Assembly: GCF_000422445.1 (NCBI RefSeq)
Contig: NZ_KE383840.1
Coordinates: forward strand, 108,081 to 171,836
DNA from: Paenibacillus assamensis DSM 18201
GTDB taxonomy: Bacteria > Bacillota > Bacilli > Paenibacillales > Paenibacillaceae
Length of the DNA: 63,756 bases
Direction of reading: 5' to 3'
The position numbers and the translations under genes were made by a program. Numbering within the stretch: position 1 is the stretch's first letter; every line of letters begins with the position of its first letter. The notes under the pieces were generated by a model. The model did no database searches, was not told the DNA's origin, and saw nothing but the letters and a program-made list of their open reading frames with translations. Below, one piece after another: positions 17,548 to 27,440 of this stretch.

Positions 17548-17562
17548 TCAATAAAACTTTCG

Positions 17563-19611
17563 TTACACTTTGAATTTGCTCAAGTAAGACTGTAGATCCT
17601 CTGCCATCTTCGCTAGTGATGTCGCCGAAGAGCTTACTTGCTCCATAGCTGCCAATTGCTCTTCCGTAGCAGCCGACACGTTCTGCGTTCCTTCTGCTGA
17701 ACGCTCTGCAACTTCCGTAATTAGGTTCACTTGCTCAACCGCATGTTCAGTGCTGCTGTTCATTTCGATCGAGTAAGCAGTGACCTCTTGAATCTGAGTT
17801 GCTACTTGTTGAACAGAATTCAATATTTCCGTAAATGCTGCACCTGCTTGGTTAACAACATCCATACCAACTGCAACTTCACGTGTACCTTGCTCCATTG
17901 ATTCGATTGCTGTTGCTGTTTCACTTTGAATCGCTGCCAACAATTCAGCTATCTTCTCTGTAGATTCCCCCGATTGCTCGGACAGCTTGCGCACCTCATC
18001 AGCTACAACCGCAAATCCACGTCCGTGCTCTCCAGCACGAGCCGCTTCGATGGCAGCATTCAGGGCAAGCAAATTCGTTTGTGCTGCAATTCCGGAAATA
18101 ACTTGTACGATATTATCAATGGCAGCAGAACGTTGACCGAGCTGCTTCACTGTTTCGTTAAGCGTATTAACTGTGTTATGAATCGACTGCATTTGCTCCA
18201 TCGCCGATTGTAAAATGCGGTTACCCATCTCAGCACTTTCCGAAGCAGTTAAGGCAGAATGCGCCACGCTTTGAGCGTTATTCGAAATTTGCTGAACGCC
18301 TTCTGCAACTTGATGGATCGAACGCACACTTTCCTCTACGTTCTGCACCTGCTGCTCTGTACCGTCTGCTACTTCTTGAATCGACATGGCAATATGCTCT
18401 GTCGCCTTGCTCGTATGATCAGCGTTGGCAGATAACTCCTCGGCAGATGTAGCTACATCCTCAGCAGTACGATTCACTTGTTGGATAAATTGACGCAGGG
18501 AACGAATCATCGTATTCACTGCACCTGTCAGCTTACCAACTTCATCACTCGACTTAACTGGTAACTCTTCTTGATTCAGATCGCCATTCGATACACGCTC
18601 TGCCGCTTCCGCCACTGCGACGATCGGACGTGTAATCTGCTGTGCGATGAAATAAGCAAGAACAACAACGATCAAGCTTACTGCAATGACAATTACCATC
18701 ACACTCCATTGGATAGAAGAAACTGCTTCAGTGATCGAAGCTTCTGGAATGTGCATATATATGCTATATCCTGTGGTAGGAACCGGCGCATAAGCAACCG
18801 TAAAGTTCTCTCCATCTTCCGAGTACGAATAAGACGTCGCATCCGACTTCTCTTGACCCAAAATATTGACCAATCCTGCAGTCAATTTCGCTTCCTCAGC
18901 CGTCTTACCAATCAATTCTTTGTTCGGATGAAGCTGAATCTTTCCTTGGTTGTCTACGACAATCGGATACCCTACCCCATTATCAATATACAAACTTTTA
19001 AAAATCTCCGTAGTGAACTTCTCAAAATTCACTAGTCCAGTTAGTGCACCTTTTACTTTTCCATCTGCCTGTTTAACAGGTACAGCGACGATGATGGAGC
19101 GTTGACCTGTCGTCTTCGCTAAAATAACGTCTGTGTATGTTTCTTTGCCTTCCATCGCATTCTTAAAGAATGGACGCATACCTAAGTTAATACCGATGCT
19201 GTTTTCAAATGTGTCAGCTTTCACATGTCCATCCAAGCCGATGAACGTATTACCATCGTATTGAGGTGCCGTTTGCTTCAAGCTTTGAATAAACTTCATC
19301 ATATGCGCATTGTCATCTGTGCGAAGATCGGATGTCGTTGCAATAATTCGGATTTCATTCATACGTTCTTTAAAATACTCATCCATCATTTCTGCTCTAC
19401 TTTTTACAAGTGAAACGTAAGCATCATTTTGTTTCTCAATTAGCTTTGATGAAGCTGTGCTGTACACGAATGTCGAGGTGAGGACAAGGGGAATAAGGGA
19501 AACGACAAGAAACCAAGCTATCAACCGATTTTTCAATTTACCCTTGAATACCGTGCCTACTTTAGTACCTTTGGATGCATCCGTCGAACTTGGTTCGACA
19601 TGTTCGTTCAT
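17563..19611 (-). CDS. Methyl-accepting chemotaxis protein
   Basis: 682 residues. A short cytoplasmic tail and TM1 (about 29-50, [19 protein letters not shown]) precede an extracellular dCache-type sensor domain. It contains TTDIRT-like helices, [10 protein letters not shown] and [22 protein letters not shown]2 (about 303-325) is followed by a HAMP linker ([18 protein letters not shown]) and a long signalling coiled coil. The hairpin tip reads [20 protein letters not shown] then [18 protein letters not shown], which binds CheA/CheW. Gln/Glu pairs flanking it are methylation sites. The dCache fold suggests binding of a small molecule such as an amino acid or carboxylate; the ligand is unknown. 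ATG 19611 follows GGAGGTATAAGGTA. Confidence 0.93.
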   Translation of the reverse strand: MNEHVEPSSTDASKGTKVGTVFKGKLKNRLIAWFLVVSLIPLVLTSTFVYSTASSKLIEKQNDAYVSLVKSRAEMMDEYFKERMNEIRIIATTSDLRTDDNAHMMKFIQSLKQTAPQYDGNTFIGLDGHVKADTFENSIGINLGMRPFFKNAMEGKETYTDVILAKTTGQRSIIVAVPVKQADGKVKGALTGLVNFEKFTTEIFKSLYIDNGVGYPIVVDNQGKIQLHPNKELIGKTAEEAKLTAGLVNILGQEKSDATSYSYSEDGENFTVAYAPVPTTGYSIYMHIPEASITEAVSSIQWSVMVIVIAVSLIVVVLAYFIAQQITRPIVAVAEAAERVSNGDLNQEELPVKSSDEVGKLTGAVNTMIRSLRQFIQQVNRTAEDVATSAEELSANADHTSKATEHIAMSIQEVADGTEQQVQNVEESVRSIHQVAEGVQQISNNAQSVAHSALTASESAEMGNRILQSAMEQMQSIHNTVNTLNETVKQLGQRSAAIDNIVQVISGIAAQTNLLALNAAIEAARAGEHGRGFAVVADEVRKLSEQSGESTEKIAELLAAIQSETATAIESMEQGTREVAVGMDVVNQAGAAFTEILNSVQQVATQIQEVTAYSIEMNSSTEHAVEQVNLITEVAERSAEGTQNVSAATEEQLAAMEQVSSSATSLAKMAEDLQSYLSKFKV

Positions 19612-19703
19612 TACCTTATACCTCCATAATTGAATTGCGAAGATGAATAAATTAGTACTTTTAGACTATGTGCATTCGATCACATAATCCCTAGCGAGAG
19701 AGC

Positions 19704-19737
19704 GTCAAGGCAGGCTTCTCTCCCCTCCTGCCCTGAC
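19704..19737 (-). terminator. Possible terminator of the gamma-glutamyltransferase gene
   Basis: GTCA-A-GGCAGG (19704-19714) pairs with CCTGCC-C-TGAC (19727-19737) with one mismatch. There is no T-run on the minus strand, so it may be weak. Confidence 0.45.
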
Positions 19738-19782
19738 AATCCTCAACCCATCTATTGCATCATTTCATAAGTCTAGAAATGA

Positions 19783-21501
19783 TTAATAGCCAACAGCTGC
19801 GCCTTCACCACGAGGGTCAGCACCAGCAAACTTAACATTTGTTTGTGGATCAATAACTACCATACCGGATTGACCAACTTGGTCTGTGTAATCATCAATC
19901 TTCTTCACCGGATGACCACGGCGAATCATTTCGTCCATAACGGATTGAGGAATTCGTCCTTCCATTCTTAATCCGTTAGCAGACTCTCCCCAGTTACGGC
20001 CATGCAGCCATCTTGGTGCTTCAATCGCATCTTGAACCGTCATACCGAAATCAACGAAACGTGTAACAAGAGCTGCTTGTGTTTGAGGTTGTCCCTCTCC
20101 ACCTTGTGTACCGTAAAGCATGAATGGCTTACCGTCTTTCATCAACATTGCAGGGTTCAACGTGTGGAACGTACGCTTCTTAGGCTCCAAGTCGTTAACG
20201 TGGTTTGGATCTAAGGAGAAGAAGCTACCACGGTTTTGCAAAAGAACGCCTGTGTCTTTTGCAACTACACCAGCACCCCAGTCAAAGTAATGACTTTGGA
20301 TAACAGATACAGCGTTACCGTCTTTATCAACGATACCCAACCATACTGTGTCACCTTTAGGGTCAAGTGGTTTTACGTTTTCTGCAGCTTTTTTCATATC
20401 AATACGAGCTGCAAGCTTCTTACCATGCTCTTTGGACAACAAATCATTAACCGGAATGTTAACGAAGTCTGGATCTGTCAACCATTTGTCGCGATCAGCA
20501 AATGCTTGCTTCGTTGCTTCAACCATAACGTGATAGTAGTCAGCTGAGCCTTCGCCCATGCTCTTCAAGTCGAAGTTGTTCAAGATGTTCAAGATAGACA
20601 AGGACGCCATACCTTGAGAGTTTGGTGGTACGTTGTAAGCTTGGTAGCCACGATAGTCAACAGAAATTGGTTTTACCCAGTCTGCTTTGTGATTCTTAAA
20701 GTCATAATATGTCAATGATCCGCCGTTAGCCTGAATGTCAGCAGCGATCTTCATTGCTGTTTCACCTTTGTAGAACTCGTCAGCGCCGTTAACAGCGATT
20801 CGCTTCAACGTTTTCGCCAAGTCCTTTTGTACCATCATTTCGCCTACTTTAAAATGCTCACCGTTAGGCTTCACGAAAATATCCGTAAATGTTTTGAAAC
20901 GACCCAAGTCAAACAGCTCTTTATTGTCAGGATTCATAGCTGTTTTTGTCCATCTTTCTTGGTTAGGCGTTACTGGGTAGCCTTTTTCCGCGTAATGAAT
21001 CGCACGCTTCAGCAAGTCGTCCCAATCCATGGACAAGTCCATTGTATCTTCAGCATATTCATAAGCCGCGCCCCAACCAGAAACCGTTCCTGGGACAGTG
21101 TTCGCTGCCAAGTAGCCACGGGAAGGAATTTTGTTGTAGCCTTTATTTTTATAGAAATCAATTGTTGTCTTCTCACCGGAACGACCACTTGCATTTAGTG
21201 CCTTGAGCTCTTTGCTCTCAGCGTTGTAGATAAGCCAGAAAGCATCTCCACCCATACTTGTGTATTGTGGATATACGACTGCCAAAGTTGCTTGAGCAGC
21301 AATAGCAGCATCCACCGCGTTACCGCCTTCTTCAAGCACTTCCAAAGCCGCAGCAGAAGCCAAATAATGAGGTGTTGTTACGATACCATTTGGTGCCATC
21401 GTCGTCGGACGGTTAGCAGCACCAGCCGTTGTTGACAACATAGAGAAGCACATAACTGTTGTCATCAGCATAATTGCCCACTTTTTAAATTGAGTACGCA
21501 T
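19783..21501 (-). CDS. Secreted gamma-glutamyltransferase-like Ntn hydrolase
   Basis: 572 residues with a Sec signal peptide (MRTQFKKWAIMLMTT..., cleavage near STTAGAA). The family start NGIVTTPHYLASAAALEVLEEGG is followed by the large-subunit region. The autocatalytic cleavage and nucleophile site is Thr385 in KGDTVWLGIVDKDGNAVS, and the small subunit carries GGSFFSL- and PAMLMKDGKPFMLYGTQGGE-type segments. The sequence around the nucleophile is of the YwrD-like branch rather than the classical GGT one, so the main activity (glutathione, polyglutamate or another acyl amide) is uncertain. ATG 21501 is five bases after AGGGGGA. It is transcribed alone, with a long AT-rich leader upstream. Confidence 0.85.
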   Translation of the reverse strand: MRTQFKKWAIMLMTTVMCFSMLSTTAGAANRPTTMAPNGIVTTPHYLASAAALEVLEEGGNAVDAAIAAQATLAVVYPQYTSMGGDAFWLIYNAESKELKALNASGRSGEKTTIDFYKNKGYNKIPSRGYLAANTVPGTVSGWGAAYEYAEDTMDLSMDWDDLLKRAIHYAEKGYPVTPNQERWTKTAMNPDNKELFDLGRFKTFTDIFVKPNGEHFKVGEMMVQKDLAKTLKRIAVNGADEFYKGETAMKIAADIQANGGSLTYYDFKNHKADWVKPISVDYRGYQAYNVPPNSQGMASLSILNILNNFDLKSMGEGSADYYHVMVEATKQAFADRDKWLTDPDFVNIPVNDLLSKEHGKKLAARIDMKKAAENVKPLDPKGDTVWLGIVDKDGNAVSVIQSHYFDWGAGVVAKDTGVLLQNRGSFFSLDPNHVNDLEPKKRTFHTLNPAMLMKDGKPFMLYGTQGGEGQPQTQAALVTRFVDFGMTVQDAIEAPRWLHGRNWGESANGLRMEGRIPQSVMDEMIRRGHPVKKIDDYTDQVGQSGMVVIDPQTNVKFAGADPRGEGAAVGY

Positions 21502-21844
21502 GTTATTCCCCCTGATTCATGATGTAATGATGTACAACCTTGCCCCTCTCCCTATGCCTCCCTTCAATGGGACGAATAGTTCTTCTAGCAAAAAGTGCGC
21601 ATATACACAACTTTTTTACTACAAAATTAGCTATATTTATGATCATATAATCATATAGCCTAGTAATTATATCCTATCTAACATTTCCCATCAATATTCG
21701 ACATCACCAAAATTGGTGTTTTCCTAATAAATTATCATTTTAGCACCTGATCACATCTGCCTATTTATGCCACCAAATAGTATATCGGTAGAGATGAACG
21801 ATTTTTCAATATTGTGGAACGAAATTTCATATTTTTTTCTAACG
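21502..21844. other. Intergenic, AT-rich promoter region
   Basis: About 340 nt upstream of the gamma-glutamyltransferase gene. Near 21639 there is an imperfect dyad, TATGAT-N6-ATCATA, in very AT-rich DNA that could be an operator. No small gene with a ribosome site was found. The left part presumably holds the promoter. Confidence 0.35.
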
Positions 21845-22180
21845 TTACCAATTCCACCTCCTTACAAGAGCTGCTGTGCCTGATATATTCACTTCCATCG
21901 GCCCTTTTTCAGGCCGCTTTACATGTACCTTTACCCTGCCTTCTCTCCCGATCTCGTACCATTGCTCAACAAAAAAAGAAGATTGTGCTAGCGTTGGCTC
22001 CATATAAGTCAAATAATAAGCTCCCATGACTCCAGATGCCGTTCCTGTGACTGCGTCTTCAATAGTTCCTGAATAAGGTGAAGAAAAATGTCGAGCATAC
22101 ATGAATGCTGTCGGATCTACGGTTTCCAGACAAAATGGATGAATAGACGCCAACTGTATACGATCTCCTTTATGTATCAT
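21845..22180 (-). pseudogene. 3' remnant of a PhzF-family isomerase gene
   Basis: 111 residues match only the second half of PhzF/YfhB-type isomerase-like proteins: [20 protein letters not shown], then [20 protein letters not shown] and a C-terminal [20 protein letters not shown]. Family members are around 290 residues. The N-terminal half with the catalytic Glu is absent. An in-frame TGA precedes the first ATG, and the sequence between 22180 and 22316 encodes nothing related. It is a truncated, probably dead gene abutting the divergent hydrolase promoter. Confidence 0.75.
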
Positions 22181-22316
22181 TCATAACTTATGTTTCATTT
22201 TATAGTAGGAAAGAAATGAAGAGGGGAAATGCTGCACTGCACTTCATCGATTTTCAAGTTACAATGGAAAATACGATCACGCCATAAAACCATTCATTAG
22301 GAGTTGAACAACTACG

Positions 22317-23246
22317 ATGCAACATCACACCTTTACTCTGCAAGCACATGACGGGCTTGCCTTGCATATAAGTCAATGGTCACCTGATGAGAACGAGCCT
22401 GTTCGTGCCGTTGTACAAATTGCACATGGCATGACAGAGACCGGATCACGCTATGAGAGATTTGCTCGTTCCTTGACTGAACACGGGTATATCGTCTACG
22501 CCAACGACCATCGCGGTCACGGGCAAACCTCTATCAGCAATGAACTGCTGGGCCATCTGGAAGCGAACGATATGAGACATATGGTGCAGGACATGGATCT
22601 GTTGAGCAGACATATTGAATCCTCACATCCTCAATTGCCTTTGCTGCTATTTGGACACAGCATGGGTTCATTTTTATCCACGGACTACCTTACAGAGTAC
22701 GGACAACGTTTGAAAGGTGCTGTGCTGTGCGGCAGTAATGGTCCGCGCGGACCAGAACTAGGAGCAGGCGTAGTACTCGCCAAGTTGATTGGAAAAATAC
22801 GTGGGCGTACGTATCATAGCAACCTAATTAACAACATGGCTTTTGGTGGTTTTAATCGTCGCTTCCAACCAAGCATAACTTCATTCGACTGGCTGTCCCG
22901 GGACAAAGATGAAGTGCGAAAATATGTGGAAGACCCTTACTGCGGCTTCATTTGCAGCGTAGGGTTCTACGAAGAGATGTTCCGCATGCTGCGCCGTATT
23001 CACCAGCCAGAACAACTTGCTCGCATACCAAATGATCTTCCTATCCTGCTTATTGCAGGCGATATGGATCCAGTGAGCAATTTTGGCAAAGGTGTACCAC
23101 GTCTAGAGCAGTTATTAAAGCAAGCGGGATCACAATCCTTGAAAATGATTACGTACAAAGAAGGAAGACACGAGCTGCTTAATGATACGAACCGTGATGA
23201 AGTTACGGCAGATGTCATTCAATGGTTTGATCAGATATTGGCCTAA
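22317..23246 (+). CDS. Alpha/beta hydrolase, monoacylglycerol lipase-like
   Basis: 309 residues of the lysophospholipase/monoglyceride lipase group (YtpA-like, Hydrolase_4). Oxyanion-hole region: QIAHGMTETGSRYERFA. The nucleophile Ser is in LLFGHSMGSFLSTDYL, the acid Asp in IAGDMDPVSNFGKG, and the catalytic His in GRHELLNDTNRDEV. A cap region from about 145 to 215 lines the acyl pocket. It has no signal peptide, so it acts in the cytoplasm or at the inner membrane face. B. subtilis YtpA makes the lysophospholipid bacilysocin, but equating the two is a guess. ATG 22317 follows GGAG at 12 bases. It ends at a good terminator. Confidence 0.85.
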   Translation: MQHHTFTLQAHDGLALHISQWSPDENEPVRAVVQIAHGMTETGSRYERFARSLTEHGYIVYANDHRGHGQTSISNELLGHLEANDMRHMVQDMDLLSRHIESSHPQLPLLLFGHSMGSFLSTDYLTEYGQRLKGAVLCGSNGPRGPELGAGVVLAKLIGKIRGRTYHSNLINNMAFGGFNRRFQPSITSFDWLSRDKDEVRKYVEDPYCGFICSVGFYEEMFRMLRRIHQPEQLARIPNDLPILLIAGDMDPVSNFGKGVPRLEQLLKQAGSQSLKMITYKEGRHELLNDTNRDEVTADVIQWFDQILA

Positions 23247-23292
23247 GTTAGCCTAAAATGATGTGGGACGCAGGATATATTAGTAGTTACAC

Positions 23293-23332
23293 ACGCCTCA
23301 GTTAACGAAGAGAAAGCTAGCTGAGGCGTTTT
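23293..23332 (+). terminator. Terminator of the hydrolase gene
   Basis: ACGCCTCAG pairs with CTGAGGCGT, followed by TTTTC. Confidence 0.85.
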
Positions 23333-23480
23333 CATAAAATGTCCATATATCCCGCTACTGTATGTGATTGGTAAGCGATCTTTGGAACAGGTATAATGGT
23401 TGTATAACTACATATCAACATAACTAGAAAAAAGATAGATTAGCGATGAATCTAGTAGAGTGGAGAATGGAGGGTATCCT

Positions 23481-24491
23481 GTGCCTCATTTATTCGAACC
23501 GTTAACGATTCGTAATGTCACATTACCAAACCGGATTGTCATGTCACCAATGTGCATGTACGCTTGTGAGACAGAAGACGGCAAAGTAAGCGATTGGCAT
23601 CTCGTCCACTATGCATCTCGTGCAATTGGACAAGTAGGCCTTATTATGGTGGAAGCTACAGCTGTTCAACCGAACGGGCGGATTAGCGCCCGCGACTTAG
23701 GCATATGGAGCGATGAGCATGTTGAAGGATTGCGCCGTCTCGTAGATATGGTGCATGCGCATGGGATGAAGATTGGTATTCAACTCGCCCATGCTGGCCG
23801 CAAAGCTGACGTTCCTGATGCTGTAGCTCCATCTGCTATTTCCTTTAATGGCGATTATCAAGTTCCTAGAGAAATGTCGCAAGAAGAAATTAGAAAAGCG
23901 ATCAAAGCATTTACGGATGCGACACAGCGCGCCGAACAGGCAGGGTTCGATGTCGTAGAACTTCATGCAGCACATGGCTATCTGATTAATGAATTTTTGT
24001 CGCCACTCACCAATGAACGAAGAGATCAATACGGTGGAAACAGCGACAATCGCTATCGTTTCTTAGAAGAAATTATTGATAGCGTCCGTCATGTGTGGGA
24101 TAAGCCTTTATTCGTCCGTATATCAGCAAATGAATATGCGGAACACGGCAACTCCATAGAGACGTATACGGACTATGCACGCCGCATGAAGTCACAAGGT
24201 GTTGACGTTGTAGACTGCAGTTCAGGTGGAACCGTACCTTATCCCGTCAAAGCCTACCCCGGCTATCAAATCAACTATGCTTCGATGATTCGCCAATCGA
24301 CGGGCATCTTAACAGGAGCGGTTGGGCTTATAACAGAGCCTACTCATGCAGAAGACATTATACGCAATCATCGTGCCGATCTTGTGTTCATTGGACGCGA
24401 GCTGCTCCGCGATCCTTATTGGCCGAGACGTGCTGCTGCCGTCTTGGATGCCAAGCTGGAACCACCACAGCCTTATAAACGTGGATGGTAA
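23481..24491 (+). CDS. namA: NADPH dehydrogenase NamA (old yellow enzyme)
   Basis: 336 residues from GTG 23481, six bases after GGAGGG; an in-frame GTG at 23460 overlaps that site. It matches the YqjM class of OYEs: the flavin-tuning Cys25 in MSPMCMYAC, the substrate-binding His pair in [16 protein letters not shown], and FMN-binding motifs [20 protein letters not shown] and [17 protein letters not shown]. It reduces the C=C bond of unsaturated carbonyls and nitro-compounds using NADPH; B. subtilis YqjM responds to xenobiotics and peroxide. It is a monocistronic gene ending at a long hairpin. Confidence 0.94.
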   Translation: MPHLFEPLTIRNVTLPNRIVMSPMCMYACETEDGKVSDWHLVHYASRAIGQVGLIMVEATAVQPNGRISARDLGIWSDEHVEGLRRLVDMVHAHGMKIGIQLAHAGRKADVPDAVAPSAISFNGDYQVPREMSQEEIRKAIKAFTDATQRAEQAGFDVVELHAAHGYLINEFLSPLTNERRDQYGGNSDNRYRFLEEIIDSVRHVWDKPLFVRISANEYAEHGNSIETYTDYARRMKSQGVDVVDCSSGGTVPYPVKAYPGYQINYASMIRQSTGILTGAVGLITEPTHAEDIIRNHRADLVFIGRELLRDPYWPRRAAAVLDAKLEPPQPYKRGW

Positions 24492-24552
24492 TCTTGTGCG
24501 GGTACTAGCTGCGATCGATCACAGCTAATCATAGACCTCAAAACGACAAACC

Positions 24553-24636
24553 GAGAAATCCCCTCAACGATAACGAGATAGGCAATGCTGCTTAGAGCAG
24601 CATTGACCTCCATCTCCATTCGTAAGGGGATTTCTT
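24553..24636. terminator. Long bidirectional terminator between namA and the Bce permease gene
   Basis: AGAAATCCCCT (24554-24564) pairs with AGGGGATTTCT (24625-24635). An inner stem, CAATGCTGCT with AGCAGCATTG, makes a long two-part hairpin between convergent genes. Confidence 0.8.
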
Positions 24637-24647
24637 ATTGTCGATGC

Positions 24648-26549
24648 CTACATCGCACGTGTCAAATTGCGTAGATAGCGCCAGCGAATTCCAATAAAGT
24701 AAGCAAACTGTACAACAGCAAAGGAAATAAATATAAGAATCGATGCCTGCAACACCGAATAACTGACCAGTTGCTGCAAAGCCATAAATGCCACACTACT
24801 ATGAATAACGGCAACGAAAAAAGGCAGGAAGAACATGAACATAAATTGAACGGTGACGACCCGCCCCATTTCTTTCCGGCTCAATCCAACTTTTGCAATC
24901 ATGTTGTAATGCTGGCGATCTCGCTCAAGGTCTGTGTATAAACGGAAGTACAGGAAGCTCGCTGCAAACGTAAAGAACACGATCCCAATCAGCACACTTA
25001 CCATCAGAATAATGCCATTTTCCTGTTTGGAAGTAAGCCAGTGTGTAACTAGTGTCTCAAGGTAATAGTCTCCTTTAGTATCGGGATTTCCCTCTAATTT
25101 AGCCTCGATCTTTCGTGCTACTTCCTGTGTATGTTCCCAGTCCTTAACGACAAATTTAATATGATTTGTTGATTCGATTTTTGCATACTCCGCTAGCTCA
25201 TCAGGCAACACGATAACCCTTTTCTCGTAAGTATCTACAATTGCCGCTCCAACTGCTTTCACCTTCATATCTTTTTTCCAATCCCCAACAGCTACCGTCA
25301 GAGTTTCTGGTACCATTCCCTTCTTGTTGAACTGGGTTTGTTGGAATACGGTAGTAGGCGCTAATAAAATCTCATTCGGAGATAGTGATTCTGGTGGATA
25401 TCCGAGCATCCCAGCCAAGCGGTTATAGCTAGACAGCGCAAGCAAACCCTCTCCGTTCTTCGTAGTGCCAACTTGTATTCTAGCTGACTCATAATCAAAT
25501 CCCGCTCGCCCAAGCTCATCCTCTATCACCTTCCAATGCTCTTCTTCATACGGATTATTACCAATGGAATTATACGTAAATGCATACGGCTTCTCCATAG
25601 CAGCAAGACCTGGATTGAGCAGGGCAAAAGAAGTACCGATGCCTGTTAAAGATGCAGCCGTTACAACCGTAACCATAAAGAACATCACGGCATTATCTCG
25701 CATCCGATAACTGAGTTCTGACAATATCAATAGATTCGTCTTACGAAGCAGCAATCCTCTCCTAGAACGTAACCAACGGAGCACATGCACACTCAACTGT
25801 GTAAATAAGAAATACGTCCCCATCACCGTAAGAGTGACACAGGCAAGAAGTATATACCGGGATTCTTCTCTCATAGCAAAATAAAATACGCATGCATATC
25901 CTGCCACGATGAGCACAATCGATAACAGCGCTAACCATACAGACGCCTTCGGCTCAGGCTTAGGCTTATCCGCCGCCCGAATTAGCTCAATTAACTGATC
26001 GGCCTTCACCAACCTTGATGTGAGTAATGAGACTACCAAAAACATCACTATAAACGCCAATGCCGTTAAGGAAATAGCTTGCCACGGGATATAGAACGGA
26101 AGTCCATTTCGTATGAACAGCACGCTGGCACTAACAAGCAGTACGAGTTTGGAGAACACAACTCCCGTTACTATACCAACAATAATGGAAGCTAAACCAA
26201 TCATCATATTTTCCATAAACAAAAGCTGATGAAGTTGCTTCGGTGACATCCCCTGCACCATCAAAATACCAAACTCTCGCTTGCGCGCCTTCAAAAAGGC
26301 ACTGACGGAATACATACAAAAGAAAAACGAAAAGGTAAAAATAATATATTGCGATGCCTTCATCGCCATCATGCCGAGCTGACTAATCGTAATGCTAGTA
26401 GAAGCTAGCTCCCCTTGCAAATTGGGATGAAACAACAGCAGCGCATAAATGAAGAAAATCATGACGGAGAATGAGCTGCTCAAAAAATGAGCTACATAGA
26501 CGCGTTTATTCCGAACAATATTTCTAAACGCGAATTGACGAAACGTCAT
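24648..26549 (-). CDS. BceB-type ABC permease for peptide antibiotic sensing and resistance
   Basis: 633 residues from ATG 26549, seven bases after GGGAGGG; the frame extends further upstream only inside the ATPase gene. Ten membrane helices are expected. MTFRQFAFRNIVRNKRVYVA is the characteristic start. FtsX-like helices lie at about 18-40, 57-75, 100-130, 150-170 and 190-215. A large extracellular domain (about 330-530) sits between helices 7 and 8, where BceB-type proteins contact the antibiotic-lipid complex. Together with the ATPase it frees cell-wall precursor lipids from peptide antibiotics and signals flux to the histidine kinase. It overlaps the ATPase gene by 26 nt. Confidence 0.92.
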   Translation of the reverse strand: MTFRQFAFRNIVRNKRVYVAHFLSSSFSVMIFFIYALLLFHPNLQGELASTSITISQLGMMAMKASQYIIFTFSFFFCMYSVSAFLKARKREFGILMVQGMSPKQLHQLLFMENMMIGLASIIVGIVTGVVFSKLVLLVSASVLFIRNGLPFYIPWQAISLTALAFIVMFLVVSLLTSRLVKADQLIELIRAADKPKPEPKASVWLALLSIVLIVAGYACVFYFAMREESRYILLACVTLTVMGTYFLFTQLSVHVLRWLRSRRGLLLRKTNLLILSELSYRMRDNAVMFFMVTVVTAASLTGIGTSFALLNPGLAAMEKPYAFTYNSIGNNPYEEEHWKVIEDELGRAGFDYESARIQVGTTKNGEGLLALSSYNRLAGMLGYPPESLSPNEILLAPTTVFQQTQFNKKGMVPETLTVAVGDWKKDMKVKAVGAAIVDTYEKRVIVLPDELAEYAKIESTNHIKFVVKDWEHTQEVARKIEAKLEGNPDTKGDYYLETLVTHWLTSKQENGIILMVSVLIGIVFFTFAASFLYFRLYTDLERDRQHYNMIAKVGLSRKEMGRVVTVQFMFMFFLPFFVAVIHSSVAFMALQQLVSYSVLQASILIFISFAVVQFAYFIGIRWRYLRNLTRAM

Positions 26550-27294
26550 GTCGATACCCTCCCAACAGCGATAGGACATGAATAATTTTCTGATAGAACT
26601 CCTCCCGGCTCTCACCGCATTCAATTTCATTATGGAACTTACCATCCTTAATAAAGACGACACGGTTGCAGTAGCTGGCCGCCATCGCATCATGCGTCAC
26701 CAGCATCATCGTCGTCTGCTCCGTTCGGTTCAAATGAGCCATCAATTCCATAACATCGCGGGCGGCCTTTGAATCCAGATTACCTGTCGGCTCATCAGCT
26801 AGCACAAGCTTTGGGTCGTGAATGAGTGCGCGAGCAATCGCGGTTCGCTGAGCTTGCCCTCCAGATATTTCATACGTGCGCTTATGTAAAATATCTGAAA
26901 TCCCCAGTTTCTGCGCGATCTCTTTCACTTTCATGTCCATTTCTTTAAGAGAAGCTCCTTCCAAGGTAAGAGGCAGCAGAATATTTTCTTCCACTGTGAG
27001 TGTATTCAACAAGTTGAATGATTGAAACACGAAACCTAATTCCTTGCGGCGAAAGGAAGCTAGCTGCTCAGGGAACAAGTCATGCGGATATTGACCATTA
27101 ATTCGAACATCACCAGAAGTTGGTGCGTCGATCGTCGATATAATATTGAGAAGTGTTGTTTTGCCACTGCCAGATGGCCCCATAATGCCAACAAACTCTC
27201 CCTTGGCAATCGTTAAATCAATATTGGTAAGTGCCTCGTGCGCTACTTTTTCTTTATATATTTTACACAGGTCTCGAACGTTCACGATGTCCAT
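26524..27294 (-). CDS. BceA-type ABC transporter ATP-binding protein
   Basis: 256 residues. Walker A GPSGSGKTT, Q-loop FVFQSFNLL, signature ISGGQAQRTAIARAL, Walker B VLADEPTGNLD and switch VTHDAMAASYC are all intact. It is the nucleotide-binding half of the Bce-type module and energises the 633-residue permease encoded just downstream. The start ATG 27294 follows AAGGGAGA. It is separated from the upstream kinase gene by a terminator and a candidate response-regulator site, so it forms an independently inducible transcription unit, as in B. subtilis bceAB. Confidence 0.94.
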   Translation of the reverse strand: MDIVNVRDLCKIYKEKVAHEALTNIDLTIAKGEFVGIMGPSGSGKTTLLNIISTIDAPTSGDVRINGQYPHDLFPEQLASFRRKELGFVFQSFNLLNTLTVEENILLPLTLEGASLKEMDMKVKEIAQKLGISDILHKRTYEISGGQAQRTAIARALIHDPKLVLADEPTGNLDSKAARDVMELMAHLNRTEQTTMMLVTHDAMAASYCNRVVFIKDGKFHNEIECGESREEFYQKIIHVLSLLGGYRHDVSSIRV

Positions 27295-27323
27295 TATTCC
27301 GTCTCCCTTCTCAGATGCAATTT

Positions 27324-27387
27324 AGTATAGACCACCTTTCTAGCACCTCCTACCTTTCCATCTTTCACCGAGCTAACAACTTTGTAA
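27324..27387 (-). promoter_or_regulatory. Candidate BceR-type operator and promoter of the ABC transporter genes
   Basis: TAACA-ACTT-TGTAA at 27374-27387 fits the TnACA-N4-TGTAA pattern described for BceR-like response regulators. About 45 bp downstream on the minus strand is a -10-like TATACT (27329-27324) without a good -35, as expected for an activator-dependent promoter. Regulation by the adjacent response regulator is inferred. Confidence 0.6.
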
Positions 27388-27407
27388 GATTATGTTCGCC
27401 TCTCTAT

Positions 27408-27440
27408 AAAAAAGAACGAGGATTGACTAGTCAGCCCTCG
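27408..27440 (-). terminator. Terminator after the histidine kinase gene
   Basis: CGAGG (27440-27436) pairs with CCTCG (27421-27417) around the palindrome TGACTAGTCA, then TTCTTTTTT. The stem includes the last codons and stop of the kinase gene. Confidence 0.75.

Noticed and set aside
26550..26693. 48-codon N-terminal extension of the Bce permease
   Set aside because: It lies within the ATPase gene in another frame and a good ribosome site precedes the internal ATG at 26549.
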